A stretch of 64,000 nt of DNA from Lentinula raphanica. Its lineage: Eukaryota; Basidiomycota; Agaricomycetes; Agaricales; Omphalotaceae. Positions 1 to 14,200 of this stretch are shown here, piece after piece. The position numbers and the translations under genes are program-made. Position 1 is the first letter of the stretch. Every line of letters starts with the position of its first letter. The notes under the pieces are model-generated. The model was given only the letters and a program-made list of their open reading frames with translations, had not been told where the DNA came from and ran no database searches. The stretch is taken from contig JANVFP010000004.1 of the NCBI GenBank assembly GCA_027919835.1, positions 310,001-374,000 on the forward strand, given 5' to 3'.

Positions 1-595
1 AGTTCATGGTGGACCGTGTATAGACTCGTGAATGTGTTTTCGCACATTGCAGACATGCGGCCGTCGATGATCTCCTGAATATGAAAGAATCCTATTGACC
101 TTGAGTTATGAGTTAGGCATTACGAGGAGGGTCAAAGATGAGCACCAGTGACCAAGCGAAGTTCGACGGTTCCGTGTGGTTCGAAATGTAGAATTGACGG
201 AGTTCTGAGTCTCTAAGCACTTAACTTTATGCTCTGTACAAGCTTGATTACCGCGCGTTACATACTGAGGCATGAGCTACATCTATGTACTATGTACTGT
301 AGATCTAGACGTACAAAAGTTGGCCGCTGAGGGGAATGTGCATAGGGGTCGAGACTCATAGAGTACGTCATAAGCAAGGTGTTACCCGATAAGGCAAGAC
401 AAGCATCACATGATTTGCCAGAACCGCGTTCCGCCTGAAATTCCGAACCCGAATTTGCTCAACTTTTTCCATCACCATCAACACCATCCTCATCCAGACC
501 GCACTACTCACGACCTTTTACGACCTCAGGGTATCTCTCACTACTACTCTCGTCTCTTACTTTCTTGATTGCACGCGACGTGACTGTACTTCACG
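1..595. other. Upstream intergenic region
   Basis: No convincing reading frame. The C- and T-rich stretch at about 420-560, just upstream of the ATG at 596, is typical of fungal 5' leaders and probably holds the promoter and 5' UTR of the Cdc20-like gene. No transfer-RNA or repeat structure was seen. Confidence 0.5.
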
Positions 596-2365
596 ATGGC
601 GGACCTCAACGCGGATACCTCTATGGTTGACACGACTACTGCTGGTGGTATCTCACGAAAAAGACAGCTCTCAGACGCGAGTGATACAGCAGAGCAATAC
701 TCAGTGCTATCGCAACGTAAACGTCTTCGCAGAACGAGCACTATCATTAACCCCGATGTGAGTTCAAGAGTTTCGTGGCGTAATCTCAGTTTTCTCATCT
801 AATTTGCTTCGTTCAGCCCCTTCTGGATCGGCTGCCAAAGCCAACTCGCAGTCTTCTCGATGAAGAATTCCAAGCTTTGACTTCTGCACCCTTGAGCGCA
901 CGCAGTTCTTCGTCGTTCACAGAAGACAGAAGGCACGCTAGTCCTAGTCCATACGTTGTACCTTCGAGTTACAGCAGACCGGAACTAGTGCGCAGCGCGT
1001 CATCGTCCTCCTTGAGGTCAACTAGCGCGTCGAACCCTCCTGATATGTCCGCCAAATATAATCTCCGGGATTCCAGGACAACCATTGATTTCTCCATACC
1101 TCCTGCTGCTACCGTTACTCCCGATACTGCTACGACTACACCCGGAGCTGCTGCAGAGCCTCCGTTACCCACGTCCCTTCCTCTGACGTGTTCATCGAAG
1201 AGCGTCGTGTACTTTACGCGCGGAAATCGCGTGCACTTCAAGAATATGCAGTCTAATGAAGATATCGGTCAGCTATTCAAACTGCAGGACAAGGACGGGA
1301 ATCTTCAGCTCTTGCAATGCGGTGGAGCACAGAACAGTGATGTTCTTGCTATTTCTACGACCAAGGGCATCATCCAGCTCTGGGATGTCCGCGCGAAGAA
1401 AATGACCGTTAGTTGGTCAACGAAAGGAGTCGGAGCTATGCAATTTAACGGATCCGTCCTCACAGTTGGAGGGATCAAAGGAACTCTCAGGTTCTACGAC
1501 ACACGAATCGCGACGACGACGCCAACGACAACCAGTAATCCTGGCACAAGTAAACCGGCTTTGAAGATGAAAAGCGACCCGCGAAAACTAAATAGACATC
1601 AATCTAGAATCACGGCTCTAGCATGGAATGAACCAGGAAAGCTTCTCGCGAGTGGTGATGACAGTGGAGTGGTCTACTGCTGGGACAATAGGGAAAAAGT
1701 CCCTTTGGACGTTGGAGAATTCGTCCAGCGAAGAAAGAAGATTCAGCATTCGGCTTCTGTAACCGTGAGTTCCCGATCACTTGCAATTTGTAGAACTGAA
1801 ACTCACTCGGTGCGATTTTTCATAGGTGGTCAATTGGTGTCCCTGGCAGCCAAAACTACTCGGTACAGGTGATGACAATGGTACCCTTCGACTATGGGAC
1901 ATCGACACGTCAGATACGCGTTCAAATGCACTCAATCCGGGCAAACTCGAACTCGGGTCTCGTATCACCGGTCTGCACTTCTCACCACACTGCAAAGAGA
2001 TGATCACCGTGCACGGCGCGAAGCCGACATCTCCAGGCGTACCAGACCGCAATGACTCAGACTCGGAGACAGCATCAACACCAAGCTTATCTACTCTTTC
2101 CGCCATATCTCTTTCGATTAATAGCCATATGCGCAGTAGGGGCGCGTTCGATACTTCGAACTCTATCGTTGCACACTCATTTCCCACCCTTCGCCACATA
2201 CATACCTTGCAGGCGGGAAGCAACGTTATTATGGGTAGTGTGATGAACGCGAACTTCACAAAGGCGATTCTTGCTGTGCCGGACGAGAGCAAGCTGAAGG
2301 TGTATGATGTTTGGGGAAAGCTGAAGCTGAGGAGGACAGAGAGTTTCATGGGGAACATTCGCTGA
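596..2365 (+). CDS. Cdc20/Fizzy-family APC/C activator (WD40), divergent, AMA1-like
   Basis: Three exons (596-757, 817-1764, 1826-2365) joined by two short GT-AG introns give a 549-residue protein. WD40 repeats start near residue 180. The segment SVTVVNWCPWQPKLLGTGD is the Cdc20/Cdh1 hallmark, followed by a match to the family's SPH.KE..T.HG segment. The protein ends in Ile-Arg, the 'IR tail' that docks Cdc20 and Cdh1 on the APC/C. A DRLPKPTR segment at about residue 58 could be a degenerate C-box (family DR-F/Y-I-P-x-R). Known role of the family: substrate recruitment to the anaphase-promoting ubiquitin ligase. The divergence, with Ser/Thr-rich inserts, makes a meiosis-specific AMA1-type activator likely, but that is inference. 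The family call is firm and the subtype is open. Confidence 0.82.
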
Positions 2366-4046
2366 TATTTTAACCGACGCACTGCTAAATCATCTTTCCA
2401 CTTTTGTCTTCTATGAAGTCGAACGGCGGCTGATGACCTCGGTGACTGGCTTGCCTACACCACAGTACATGATGTAAAATTACTTATAAGTCAATTATTC
2501 TGGACGTGCTATATATCAAGAAGCTATCATACAATGGACTCTTGTGATGAGCGTGGTCTACCTGACTACGGCTGCCAAGTGATCTACCTAGTCGTGCGCA
2601 GCAGAAGAAAGCTAGATACTTAGCACAATTGCGCTTCCCTCCCTCGCCGGATAGGAAAGCTTCAGTGGAACGCCATGGTATTTGCGAACGAATACGTAAG
2701 GGGGTCCTATGAGAACATAAAATATGTGGGTCCCAGCACATTTTGTCACACTGTCCTCATAGTTAGGCCATCCTAGTGCATCAGCTATAGCATAGCACCT
2801 CGTTGTATACTCTGATGTTCGGGAATGAGAAATTAGGCGCTTAGCGCTTAGCGCTTAGCCTTGAGTTGAGCGCTTAAGGGACCGGATCAGCTGGATCTCG
2901 GCAATCCCGAAGATGGTGACACTTCGGCCAGAACTCTCTCACTCTTAACAACCATGATTATTCCTCCAGGAGGTAAGTTCATTACTCGTGCCAGCTACAT
3001 TTGACTGAAATGCACCTCTTGAGAACCCAAAACGTCTCCAAAGCCCCAACCAATAGGCAATATAACATTGATGGTCCTGTTGACGACGTGTACATGTTGT
3101 GCTCTATTCATACTCTGGAGAAGAGCAGAGGCGTTTAGAGCAGTTATATCGCACCAGTAAGCTGATCCTTTTTGTATCTTGTCACTGTCCTCATGATTTA
3201 TACTTAGATTGAAGACCATAACGAGAAGCGAGGGCCAAATAAGACTTAGTCAGGACGATGGGCCACCCGCTCACGAATTTCTTGAAGATGATGAAAGCAC
3301 AGAAGACGCACTCGAGCTCGAAACTGGTGATGTGGGACCGCTGCCCAATAGACCCTCGATACCCCCTGCTCCTGTACAGTCATTGCATGAAAATTCGTGA
3401 CCTTACATGTCGTTTTCCTATTGTCCCAACACTTCGGCAGTGTAGCTCAATCTGGTTGAGGAAGAAAGGCGACATCTTGACTCGACTGGCTTGGCACTCT
3501 GCTGGCCATTCATTGACGGGGAAATATGGAACTATTAGGAGCATTTGTGAGTGGTCATAAAGTTCATCTGCTATGTTTGCGCATCATATATCACTCAGGA
3601 TCCAAAACCTGCCCCGCTCTCGAACATCATAGCACCATGGTTTATGCGTTACATAGGGACGTACTTTTCACCGAACGTTACGTATCAGTACCTCGCTTCT
3701 GCACCGTTGAATCGATCTATTTTTTCTCCATCACTGCTTCATCGTCACCTCCGTCTGGATTCAACAAAGGAATCAATTCCTGATCCTCTTCGAAAGACCT
3801 TCTGACTATATTTTCGTCATTCTCTGTGATAACATGTCGTATAGAGCGCGGCCCCGAAGATATCCCTTCCCATGAACTCACATTCAAGCCATTGGAGTAG
3901 CCTTGAAGTATGCGGACCGATACTGTCACAAGGTCAAGCCAGCTGCCTCGCGTCGCGTTAAAGATGGCACAATGTGGATCACAAAAAATATTGAAGGTAG
4001 GATATAAGTATCTGGTTGTTCAATCTGCAAGAACTGACCATCAAAC
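2366..4046. other. Gap with short uninterpreted reading frames
   Basis: Several short open stretches on the plus strand (3209-3400, 3258-3560, 3551-3805) have plausible splice-like GT sites and could be exons of a small gene, perhaps starting at the ATG at about 2954 (followed by GGAG then gtaagt). I cannot join them into a recognisable protein. A short GCGCTTA triple repeat lies at about 2840-2860. A possible gene remnant; no function assigned. Confidence 0.3.
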
Positions 4047-7000
4047 ATGTATAACTTTTTCTTTACTCTGGTGCTATGTTTATCCATCTCCTCCCTGTGG
4101 GATGGCGTCAACGCGATAGGTCAAACGACCTGCGTGTCCTTTTCCTCGAACGGAACAAGCTTTCCAGTTGTGCAAAACGGCGTAGCCACCGAAGTCTTCA
4201 TCTCGCCCGATGAATGGCCCGGTGTTCAACGTGCTGCGTCCGATTTCGTGTCCGACATCAATCTCGTCACACAAGTAATACCTGCGATAACTAATGTCTC
4301 TGCATCCGACGCAACCACCAATGCTTCGAAAGCCATTATCGTTGGCACACTCGGAAAGTCCTCCTTAATCGATCAAGTGATCAACAACACTGGACTGGAT
4401 GTATCCTCCATCCAGGGTCTCTGGGAGGCCTTCATGGGCCGTGTGGTCGATAATCCGCTACCTGGAGTAGATAGCGCATATGTGATCATTGGGTCGGACA
4501 AAAGAGGAACCATCTTTGGGATGTATGATTTGTCAGAACAATTCGGTAGGTGGTCATGATCGCTTCCTGACTAGAATTATCAACTCATACATCTCCAGGT
4601 GTATCGCCGTGGTATTGGTAAGTTACCGAGCTATTCTGTTTCTCGGGGGAATATATGCATATTGATCGCTATATCATAAACTCGAAGGTGGGCAGACGTT
4701 GTACCCACTAACCACTCAGAACTTTTCATAACCTCGCTGGGATGCTCCCATGGAACTCCTACCGTTCAATACAGGGGCATCTTCCTCAATGACGAGCAGC
4801 CAGCTCTCACGAATTGGGCTTTTGAAAAGTTCACCAACGGTCCCGGCGGTTTAGGAACCGCGACACCGGCTAATGGTACGGGCTCACCATTCCAAAGCCA
4901 ATTCTACACGAAATTGCAAGTGTCTTGGTCTGATTCTTTCATGAACTGTGTCTCCTGACATAGCGCTACAAGATTCGAACTGATCCTTCGGCTGAAAGGA
5001 AACTATCTGTGGCCTGGTTTGTGGCTTCCTCTCTTCATTCTTTTCAGACCTGACATGTTTCTGTTTTCACAGCTCAGTGGGCTAGGTCAGTCGACTCCTC
5101 TTATCTGTTTCTCATCGGGAAATCTTCATTTCTTTCTTTAGTGCATTTTGTGTTGATGACCCCTTAAACCAACCCCTTGCCGACTGGTATGGAATTGTAA
5201 TGGGCACAAGGTTCGTGAACATCTCAGGGCGTCTATGTATTAAATGTGCTCAATTTCATGCAGCCACGAAGAGCCAATGATGCGTTCCATTCCTGTAGAG
5301 TGGAGTTTGTTCGGAGACGGACCTTGGGACTACAATGTTAATGCTCAAAACATTTATAACTTCTGGGTTCAAGGTATACAAAGAGCAAAACCTTATGAGG
5401 GATTGTACACCATCGGCATGAGAGGAGATGGGGATTGTGCGTGGTCTGGACCATGGACAGGCGTTTGCACTCATCTGATTCTTCCATCCTTGCAGTACCC
5501 TTGATTGGCGGCATTCAACTTCTAGAGCAAATAATCAAGGACCAGAGAGGGATCTTCAGCAATATCTTCAACACGAGCGACGTTACGACTATTCCTCAAG
5601 TTTGGACATTATGTAAATCTATCTTGGATTACGGCTCAAACATGAAGTACTCACTGCAAGCTGTTGCTTGACTCAAAGACGCGGAAGTTGAAGGGTATTA
5701 CGAAGAGGGCTTACCCGTTCCGGATGACGTTGCTCTCATGTGGACGGATGATGAGTGCGTCTAATTACTCTTTGTGGCATCTCGATTCTCGAGTCATTCG
5801 ACGTTCAACTTAGCTATGGTAACATGCGGCGATATCCCGTCGCATCTGAGCGGAATCGATCCGGAGGTGCTGGTGTTTACTATCATGTATGTTTCTTTCA
5901 CCTCGGTTTCCTCTGCGATTCTGGTATTCATCCAGTTTTAGGTTGATATGGTATGCATAATCAACTTGGTGATATCAACCTCGTTCCCAACTCACCAACC
6001 AATGTTTAGGTCGCATCTCCTAGAGATTACAAGTGGATCACTGTGAGTACTTACTCACTACCAATCAATTCGATACCATCCCTCGTGACTCATTGACTTT
6101 TTCTGTACCGTAGAGTACGCAACTTTCAAAGGTCAATACTGTGCAGTGTTATTTGCCTGCTATCACCATCTTACGACAATGATATATGACAGATGTACGA
6201 ACAATTGTCACTTGCAGTAATTCGTAACGCCACTCGGGTTTGGGTCTTGAATGTCGGTGATCTGAAGCCTTACGAGCGAGAGATCGAATATTGGTTGAGC
6301 CTCTCATGGGATTCTTCCCTTTGGACACCCGATAATGTGGATGACTTCGTGCATGCTTGGGCCCAACGAGAATTCAAACTGGATTCTTCCGATGCCGCTA
6401 TCGTAGCCGAAGTTGTCGCCAATTTGACCCGATACAATGCGCGCAGAAAACCGGAGCTGCTGAATACTACCACTTACAGTCTGATCAATTATCGAGAGTG
6501 CGTTAGGATTTCGCGCGTTCGAATTGTGCTCTCACGATTCTCAAAGGGCGGATCGAGTCGTTGAACAATGGGATACTCTAGCGAATGCATCAACAGCAAT
6601 CTACAATAAACTTGCATCTGATCTCCAGCCTTCTTTCTTCCAAATGGTCCAGCACCCTGTTCTTGCAAGCCAAACCTTAGGGAAAATGCTCATATACGCA
6701 GGTTTGAATAACTTGCGGGCATCTCAGGCACGACTCAGTACGAATGGTTTGGCTGACCAAGTGCAGGACCTGTTTGAAAAAGATTACGATTTGGAAGTGG
6801 AGTATCACAGTATCTTGGATGGTATGATGTCTACCCATCTCGACACCGTGTTTACATATCTCACACTGCCGTGTTCTAGGTAAATGGGATCAGTAAGTCT
6901 ATGAATCATATGTCAGGCAGTAGAAGCTCAACGATTGATGATATCTGAACGTAGTATGATGGATCAAACTCGTCAGTAAGGGCTTGTATCTCAGCTGATG

Positions 7001-8403
7001 GTATTTGACGACTTTGTAGATGTTGGTTATTATTACTGGCAACAGCCAATGGCAAACACGTAAATGCAGATCCTCGGCCTGCGAATGCAAAAAGCTAAAT
7101 ATTCCGGTTCTATCAGGATGCCCGCTCTAAATCGTGTGCAAAGTAGGAAGCAAGCTTTGCCAGGCGTCATGCGAATTGTTCCGGAAGGAAGCCTTGGTGC
7201 TTGGTGAGTACAGAAAACCCCTTGAATACTAAAAAGGTGCAGAACAATGCAAAGGCCAGGGGACGATCAATTTGATTGTGCACTGGGGTACAACTGCCCC
7301 TCGCCCACGGTTATTCTGGATAGCTTCAACCCTTTCGGAAATGTTTTCATCGACGTCGGTTCCGGTGGTCCCGTCTCATTCACTTGGGATGCCACTGCGA
7401 ATGCCACTTGGCTCACACTGTCCGCTTCGCGTGGTTCGATATCACCAGATTCACCAGAACAACGAGTATTTTTGTCGATTCCGGATTGGAGTCAGGTACC
7501 TGTCAACGCTGACGGTAGTCTGGCTCAGGTCACATTCAAAGCTGTAGCTCCGAATCAGTCCGATCTAGTTGTCCCCGTCATGGTACAAGCTCAAAATACG
7601 AAACAGCAAATTCCTTCTAATTTTACTGGTAGAGTCGCTTTTCATTCCATATGTCGTGTAAAAATTCCTCTCATCGCTGGTCCTATAGGATTTGTTGAGA
7701 GCATGGGAGTGGTATCATTTGAAGCGGCGCATGCCATCCGAAACACGTCAGTAGCTGATATATTCTGGAAAGAGCTCCCTGGTTTGGGAAGAACGCTGTC
7801 TGGTGTCACTCCTTGGCCTCGCGATGGAGACAATGGCGCCAATTTCAGTGCTGGAGCAGGGCCTTCTCTGTAAGGTGTTATTTGTTGTCAACTACATTTG
7901 GTTGACCAATATCTACCAGGGAATATGACTTTTTCGTCGTTAGCAACCGAACCAACATCACGGTGGTCACTCGTTTATCACCTTCGCTCAATGCCAACGG
8001 TGCAGACCGTCCGCTTGCTTTTGCTTTGCAGGTCGGCTCAGACCCTATCCAAACTTCCTATTTTATTCCTCCGGACACAGCTCCCGGAGCAGAGCCCGCT
8101 CCGTGGAGTGGTTTGGATGGCTTTGCTGCCAATGTCATCGTCAGCGTGAACATGACTTTCAACATTACCCCTGGCGCACAAACTTTGAAGGTAAGTAACG
8201 ATTTCTCTGGTTACCTGATTTGTCTACGACTCATATCAATTGATTCACAGCTCTTTATGATCGAACCTGCTGTGGTAGTGCAGAAATTCGACATAGGTAA
8301 AGATGGAGTTCTTCTGATTGTTGTCACTTTAACAAATCAATCAATAGACACAGGTAATCTGCAACCAAGCTATCTGGGGCCTACAGAGAGTGTTTTCGTA
8401 TAG
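4047..8403 (+). CDS. Secreted glycoside hydrolase family 115 (xylan alpha-glucuronidase)
   Basis: About 20 exons separated by short introns reconstruct a complete protein with a hydrophobic signal peptide (FFFTLVLCLSISSLWDGVNA). Landmarks in family order: SDKRGTIFGMYDLSEQFG, SPWYWWADV across two introns, the FLNDEQPALTNWAFEKF segment, LILRLKGNYLWP, GLYTIGMRGDGD, VEGYYEEGLPVPDDVAL, VGDLKPYE, DGKWDHMMDQTHVGYYYW, and near the end the IDTGNLQPSYLGP motif. Enzymes of GH115 remove (4-O-methyl)glucuronic acid side groups from glucuronoxylan. Apparent stops such as the one at about 5671 lie in an intron (5613-5678), so the gene looks intact. One splice site near 4920 is weak (gtcttg). It fits a wood- or litter-degrading fungus. 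Confidence 0.93.
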
Positions 8404-10482
8404 TCTCAAGCTCGGATCCGTGATGTACGTATCTCATTCTATTCATCTTTCCGAGTGACTATGTACCAGAAAGAATTTCGTCGTTGGTTATGTAGAACCA
8501 TTCAATTCTGTCAATCTCCTCTGTTGTTGAATCGGGTATACTGCAAGATCTTCTGCCACCCCATGATTGAATGAAGACCTGCTGAAACGCCATAAGAGGC
8601 GGAACGAAAGTTTCAACTTCAAATGAGCAGACATAACTTCACAATGATGAGCAGTTATCGCGTAATGTCTTCAACCTGCTGCAACAAGGTGTGCCATTCC
8701 ATAAGGATTGATTTATTACAATCAGTGCTGCAGCTTGCACTTTAATGATCCGGGATGTTGTATGTCATCTAGAATCTTGGTGCCTTCACAGATTTCATGG
8801 AAGGCACGCATGATATCATTCTCAGAAGGGAAACGATTTCACTGAACCCAATGAACCGATTCGAGTTCGCGGTAGTCACTCTCGGTCGAACTACTTACAT
8901 ACTGCCCCAGAACCATGCCACAAAGACAATGAGAGGGCCTCGCGGCTGTTATGAGAGGGGTTCATCATGTCATCCTGATAATATATCCTCAAGGGTTAAT
9001 ATGTCTTATCCTGGCCCATCCAGCCCTATCCCAACCTGGAATGTACTTGCTGCATGTACAGCTTGTATCTTACAGCTCCGTCAGCGCCATGCACTGCTAC
9101 CAGTAACCATACCATCTGATAAAGTACATATCTCCACAAAGGACCGAAAGTCCGAGTCAGAATATCAATACCCCATATAGCCTATAACATGAAGGCGTTG
9201 ACATAGATTCACATTCGCTTTTGTTGGATATCTTTCAGCCACCAAGATGATTTTTTACATCTGTACGTACATCAGCCTACAGCAACAGATGTCAGAGAAC
9301 AACCTGCTTAAATGTTCGAAGCCGTTCAATTAGATTTAGTCTGATGTCGGAGTCCACTTCAAGTGTAGTTGGGGCTGTTATTGAGTCGAGTAGTCGGAAC
9401 GTGCTATCATATCGATCATGAAATCTTCCCAACATAATTTGCCCCAACGCTCTCCCGAACCCTCACAAGATAAGCACTCCCAGGGGTACGCCAGCCCAAG
9501 CATTACCAGATCATGTATGTATGTATTGACAGTATTGTAATCGTGAATATGTACATGGCTTTAGGACGTATAGCGAGAAAGCAATTATCATAAAGTAGGA
9601 AGACCATAGAGTAAAGTATGTGATAGGAACGGTGCGAAGAAGAAATATCTTTCATGTGCGTTACTAGACTACGAGGAACAAGAAACGTATACAGATTGAA
9701 GAAAGCTGGAGTGCAAGAAGGGTGTCGACATTTGCATTCAAGGTACATTAGAGAATAAAACAGGAGTAGGAACAAAAAGAGAATGTCGAGTGAATCATGA
9801 CCAATGTATCATGTCGTATCTCTCGAGATGAAAGCCGGAGGACCGTGCCAAACGGGAGTGGGTTTCAAAGAACATCAAGCTGAGGGAGAACAATAGACCC
9901 CATCAAGTCGACGGAGAACAGGAAAATCCATCGAAGGGACCTAGAACAAGATGGAAGTATTCATCATGAACTCGAACTGGCAGGATGAAATGGATTGGTG
10001 CCGAAATACGACAGACAAATGGTGATAGTGAGCATGATGCATGATGTCGGTGCTTTGATTTCGTTGTCGATCGATGAAGGGATACTGTGGGTTTTGACAT
10101 TCAATTACATGATATGAGATAGCATTGGCTGTTGGAACATAGGTTGGGGTGTTAAGCCTTGGGGAGTCTGGTCAAAATTGACAGTTAGTCAGTACATATC
10201 CCCATGTCACTTGACAATACGACAAATGTAGGTGCAAACTAGATCATGTCAAGGGATTTTGAGATCTATCTGTCTAAACGGAGCAGACAGATACGATAAT
10301 GGATGTGCGACGTCCATAGGACCAAGGTGAAGAAGAATGAAAGAGTTGACAAGGATAATTGACGTACTGGCGTCGATTGCCCGTCGGGCAAATCCAAAGT
10401 ACGGACGTGAACGACGAATAGAAGGGTGAAATGTGGAAGATAGTGAATGACCTTGAACTCACATTGGAAAGCAGTCAATCAA
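8404..10482. other. Intergenic gap
   Basis: No recognisable gene. The longest open frame (8797-9180 on the plus strand, 127 codons) shows no domain, and its composition gives no support for coding. The region should hold the terminators of the GH115 gene and of the minus-strand gene that ends at 10483. Confidence 0.4.
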
Positions 10483-11275
10483 TCAATTTTTGACAACAAC
10501 TCTTCGGGTATGTTTACCAGCCCTCCGCCGTTCTGCATAAGGCGTGGGCCTACGCCAAGCTTCGTCCGAGTCATCGGGTTGAGGATATGCTGTGCCGGCA
10601 GAGTTCATGTACTCTGGCGGCGCTAGCCTGAGCTCGCGCGTATCATGTTCGCCCTCAGGTGAATATGGGTATCTGGGCTTTGGCGGAGAGTGCGCGACTG
10701 GACTGTCGATTGACATACGACGATGTGTAGGAGCGGGATGCTTTGAGTGTATATCTCTCGGAGATGCATGCTGCTCTATGTCTTCACGATGGTCTCTTGG
10801 ACTACGCATCGTCGTCAAATGAGGTGACACTTGCGGTTGAAGCGGCACGCTTGGTCCGGACAAACGCATTTCGTCGTCCCTTCTACGACCATCCATGTCT
10901 ATATCGAGTCCTCGGCTTCGTCTTTTGTCAGCGTTATGTCGTTCCTCGACGTCCGCAGGAAGGTCACGCATGTCAACGTCTACTCTGACACGGATAATTT
11001 CTTTGCCTGCTTGCGCGAAATATGCACGTTCTTGGAGGTGAAAATAGCCCGACGTTGCCTCCGTCCTCCTGTTTGGAGGCATTGAAGCCACAGAAGGTGG
11101 CGCCGGAGGGAACATTGCCATCAAGTCGTGTCCGGTAGGTGGAGCAGGAAGGTTGGGAAATTTGCCGCGTAAGGTGTTGTCTAAATCAAGATCTAGACAT
11201 CGTTAGTGTGAACAGGATGGACTAGGTAGAAGACATACCTCGTAGGACGACAGCATTGCCCTCTCGGAATGACAT
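10483..11275 (-). CDS. Conserved basidiomycete protein of unknown function
   Basis: Two exons on the minus strand (11275-11239 and 11180-10483) give about 244 residues. The first exon, MSFREGNAVVLR, joins in frame across a GT-AG intron to DNTLRGKFPNLPAP. A segment GYFHLQERAYFAQAGKEI at about residue 50 is compact and looks like the conserved core. The rest is rich in Arg, Ser, Pro and Asp and likely disordered, ending in a basic tail (RRRAGKHTRRVVVKN). No catalytic motif, signal peptide or membrane segment was seen. The basic tail hints at nuclear location, which is inference only. I do not recognise the family by name. Confidence 0.6.
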
Positions 11276-14200
11276 GTTGTTACCCTTCTCCGCTGCTGGT
11301 GAAGAACTTTCGGAGCTCGCTGTGGGTGAGTTGGAAGATGAATGTCTGTTGTCGGACACGGGGCGAAGATGGAATGCGTTTGAAGGGGAGGACATGGTGG
11401 TTTATATTTAAGTATCCGATGGAATCGATGATGAGCCAAGGAGAAGCAGAAAAGTGTAGGTTTATATTATAAGCGATGGTAGCGGATTCGTGGGCGAGTT
11501 TAGATTTCTCTTTTATGTAGCCTGGAAGCAAGATTCTATCTGTCCTGGGATCTTTGAATGAGAAAAATCAAACAGGGAAGGCGTTTTCCGAGATGAACTG
11601 CAAACAAGGAAAAAATTAAAGCTGTGAGCGTGTGCAAGGAAGGAAACGAGCCAATTCATCTGAGTTGGTTCATTTCTCAGGGCCGCGTAATGATCTGACC
11701 TATCTTCTATTTGGTCGCCGGTTGTCGAGTAATTTCAGTATGTACAACAATTTTCCCTACAGCACGATTGCTTCAGGTGTCCAATAGTACTCACAGGTTT
11801 CCTTCTGTACGATCTACTACCGAAGAACAGCTTCCTGTGTAGTACAATTTTAATGGCGCTGGCATATACAAAATAGTGCTAGATGATACGCGTAATCTTG
11901 ACAGGATTATCCCCCCCTCCCGACTTGCATTCAGCATACGCTCATACAACGGTCATTACAGAAGCGAAACGGTTATGTTCCAGAAGTAGAAGCTAAAGAG
12001 TACATACCGATCAGGAGATCGAGGCTCGAGCAGGTAAGCATGAGAATCAAGTATGAAGCGTCGGATTGAATCCATTTGATACCGTTGTCTTTCACCGTAG
12101 TCGCCTCAAGTTTGATAGGAGCCAGGATCAGCGAGAGCAAAATTCGATCCCCTCGCCAAAGAACACGAGTCGCAGTTGAGCAGTCGGTACCAAGTGAGGG
12201 TTTGTGGCAAAGGCGCCCAACTTTCCCCGTGGGCGCTTGCTTAACTGGGAAACTCGTCTAGCGTCCACCAGCAGAACCACTTGATGTCCATACTTGCTTT
12301 TGGGTTGTCGAGGCTCAGGCCAAAGTGTCTGTAACATTGCGCGTCAAAAGGATGAGCCAATATCGATTTGACCGCTGTTTCATCGAGCTAAGTTAATTGA
12401 AGCAACGTTGAAGTCCAATCTCGACGTTCCAATCCAAAATCCAAAGTCAGAGGCTTAACAGAGGCTATCCTAGATGGTTTACTCAATGTAACGGGTAACT
12501 AGGGCTGTGCAGGCACAAGGTCATTTCTTGCGAAGTATCTGAGGATATTTCTGAAGCGTGTCGAGTATAGTAGACAAATGGCAAAAGTGAGAATAATGAC
12601 AATCCAATGAATTGATTCATAATTCGGACTTTCTCCCGCGTCCCACGTCGGCGTGAACTCGAAGCTTGTACAGAACTCCTGCCAATATCCGTTCTCCTTT
12701 CATGCACAAACCTACAAGATCTTTTACAGGCTCAGCTGCTAATGCCAATGCCAAACGGATGATCATTATGCATAGCTCAGGAGAATGACCGCTTTACCTC
12801 GTCAGAAACGAGATCATGCATGGGACCTTGTATAGTTCAGTTCACTTACCATGCTATATCTGAGCCTTGCTTCCGGTGTCAGAACCATTAGGAGTCCGAA
12901 TTGCAATTCTGGAGAAGCAATGCATCACCAGCTCCCCCCCTTCTCCAAGGTTCTGATCTTCGAAAGGCTAAGCTCTGCCCGGAAATCAAAAGTGAACTTT
13001 CATTGCCTGAATGAACCAACGAACTGTGAGCTTTCGTAAAAAGATCAACTTCAACTTCGATACTATACTCAAAGGCTGAAATACAGTCCCCTTATATGGT
13101 ACTTTGGTAAGCTCAAGAACCAAAACAGGAGGGAGGAGCCGCTTAGAGTGTACCAAATCATTGTTCATGAATCCTTGAGTGACGGGCCAATCACACAAGA
13201 TTTCCAGAACCTCGAATCCGAGGTATAGTCGTGGTGAACCTCTCTAAGCAAGCTAAGTTCTGTGTACATGCGCAGTTCGAAGTGTTTTTTACTTACGGGC
13301 GAAGACGTAGTGACATTGACCGAATGACCTTATCACTGTCCAGCTGGCAAGACCTCGGAAACCGGAAGCAAGGGCAAAGTCCGACCCTTTTATGCCCATG
13401 AGAGTGAGATTATTATTAACAATCGTCCGACAGCTGAAAAGAGTCTCTTCCAAGAGCTGACGGGTCGCTGGTAGATGAGAACACGGAGGCAGAAGTATAG
13501 GCCTAGAAGGAAACCGGGCTTGTTCTCCCGACATCACAAGCAGACGTCGAACGCGAAGACTTTTGGGCAGTTACTTTTCCCCATTTTTACACGTCCTTGA
13601 TTCTTCTCGTGGTATAGCCGATCGCGTCCGATGGGGTAGCACCCTGTGAATGTAATGAAACAGCTGGAAGTCGCAAAGAGGCACATATACATATTGCCTC
13701 GAAGTCATTATCCTGTGTGGATCCATGGTTAGAAGAACGAGATGGGCATCATGTTCTCGAGCGTTACCCTAGGATCTTCTTCCCTTCGAAGTTCGGACAG
13801 CCATGCTGGAGAACCAGCAAACGAAATCATCTCGAGATAGACTCCGAACATAGATGTGCATTTCCTGACCTCGGATATCACGAACACCAGATGGATTGAG
13901 AATCTCCTTCACAAGTCGTAATCGTACAAACGCGGCGGTGCCAGTGTGGGTAAGTTGTAACATCTTCATCGAACCATACTGGGCATCCTGTATCCTTCTA
14001 GGGGGACCCTTTTGCAGTTCCCGTGGCTCAAGAAAATCCCAATCGGCACTTGGCATAAGACCCATGTCATACCTGACGACACCATCCTTTGAATCTGTCG
14101 CCTGTATGGAAAAAGAAGAGCCCAGGGTGGGAGAGAATTCTCTGAGCGTTCAGTCTGGCTGTATTGCTTCGGGCAAAATCTTCGGCCCACTGACAATTAA

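Noticed and set aside
3430..3510. A tRNA-like box A (TAGCTCAATCTGG)
   Set aside because: No matching box B (GGTTCGANTCC) or cloverleaf in the following 80 bases.
5613..5678. Premature stop in the GH115 gene
   Set aside because: The stop lies in an intron with proper borders; splicing restores TLYAEVEGYYEE in frame.
8797..9180. 127-codon ORF as a gene
   Set aside because: No domain, no splice partners and no coding-like composition.
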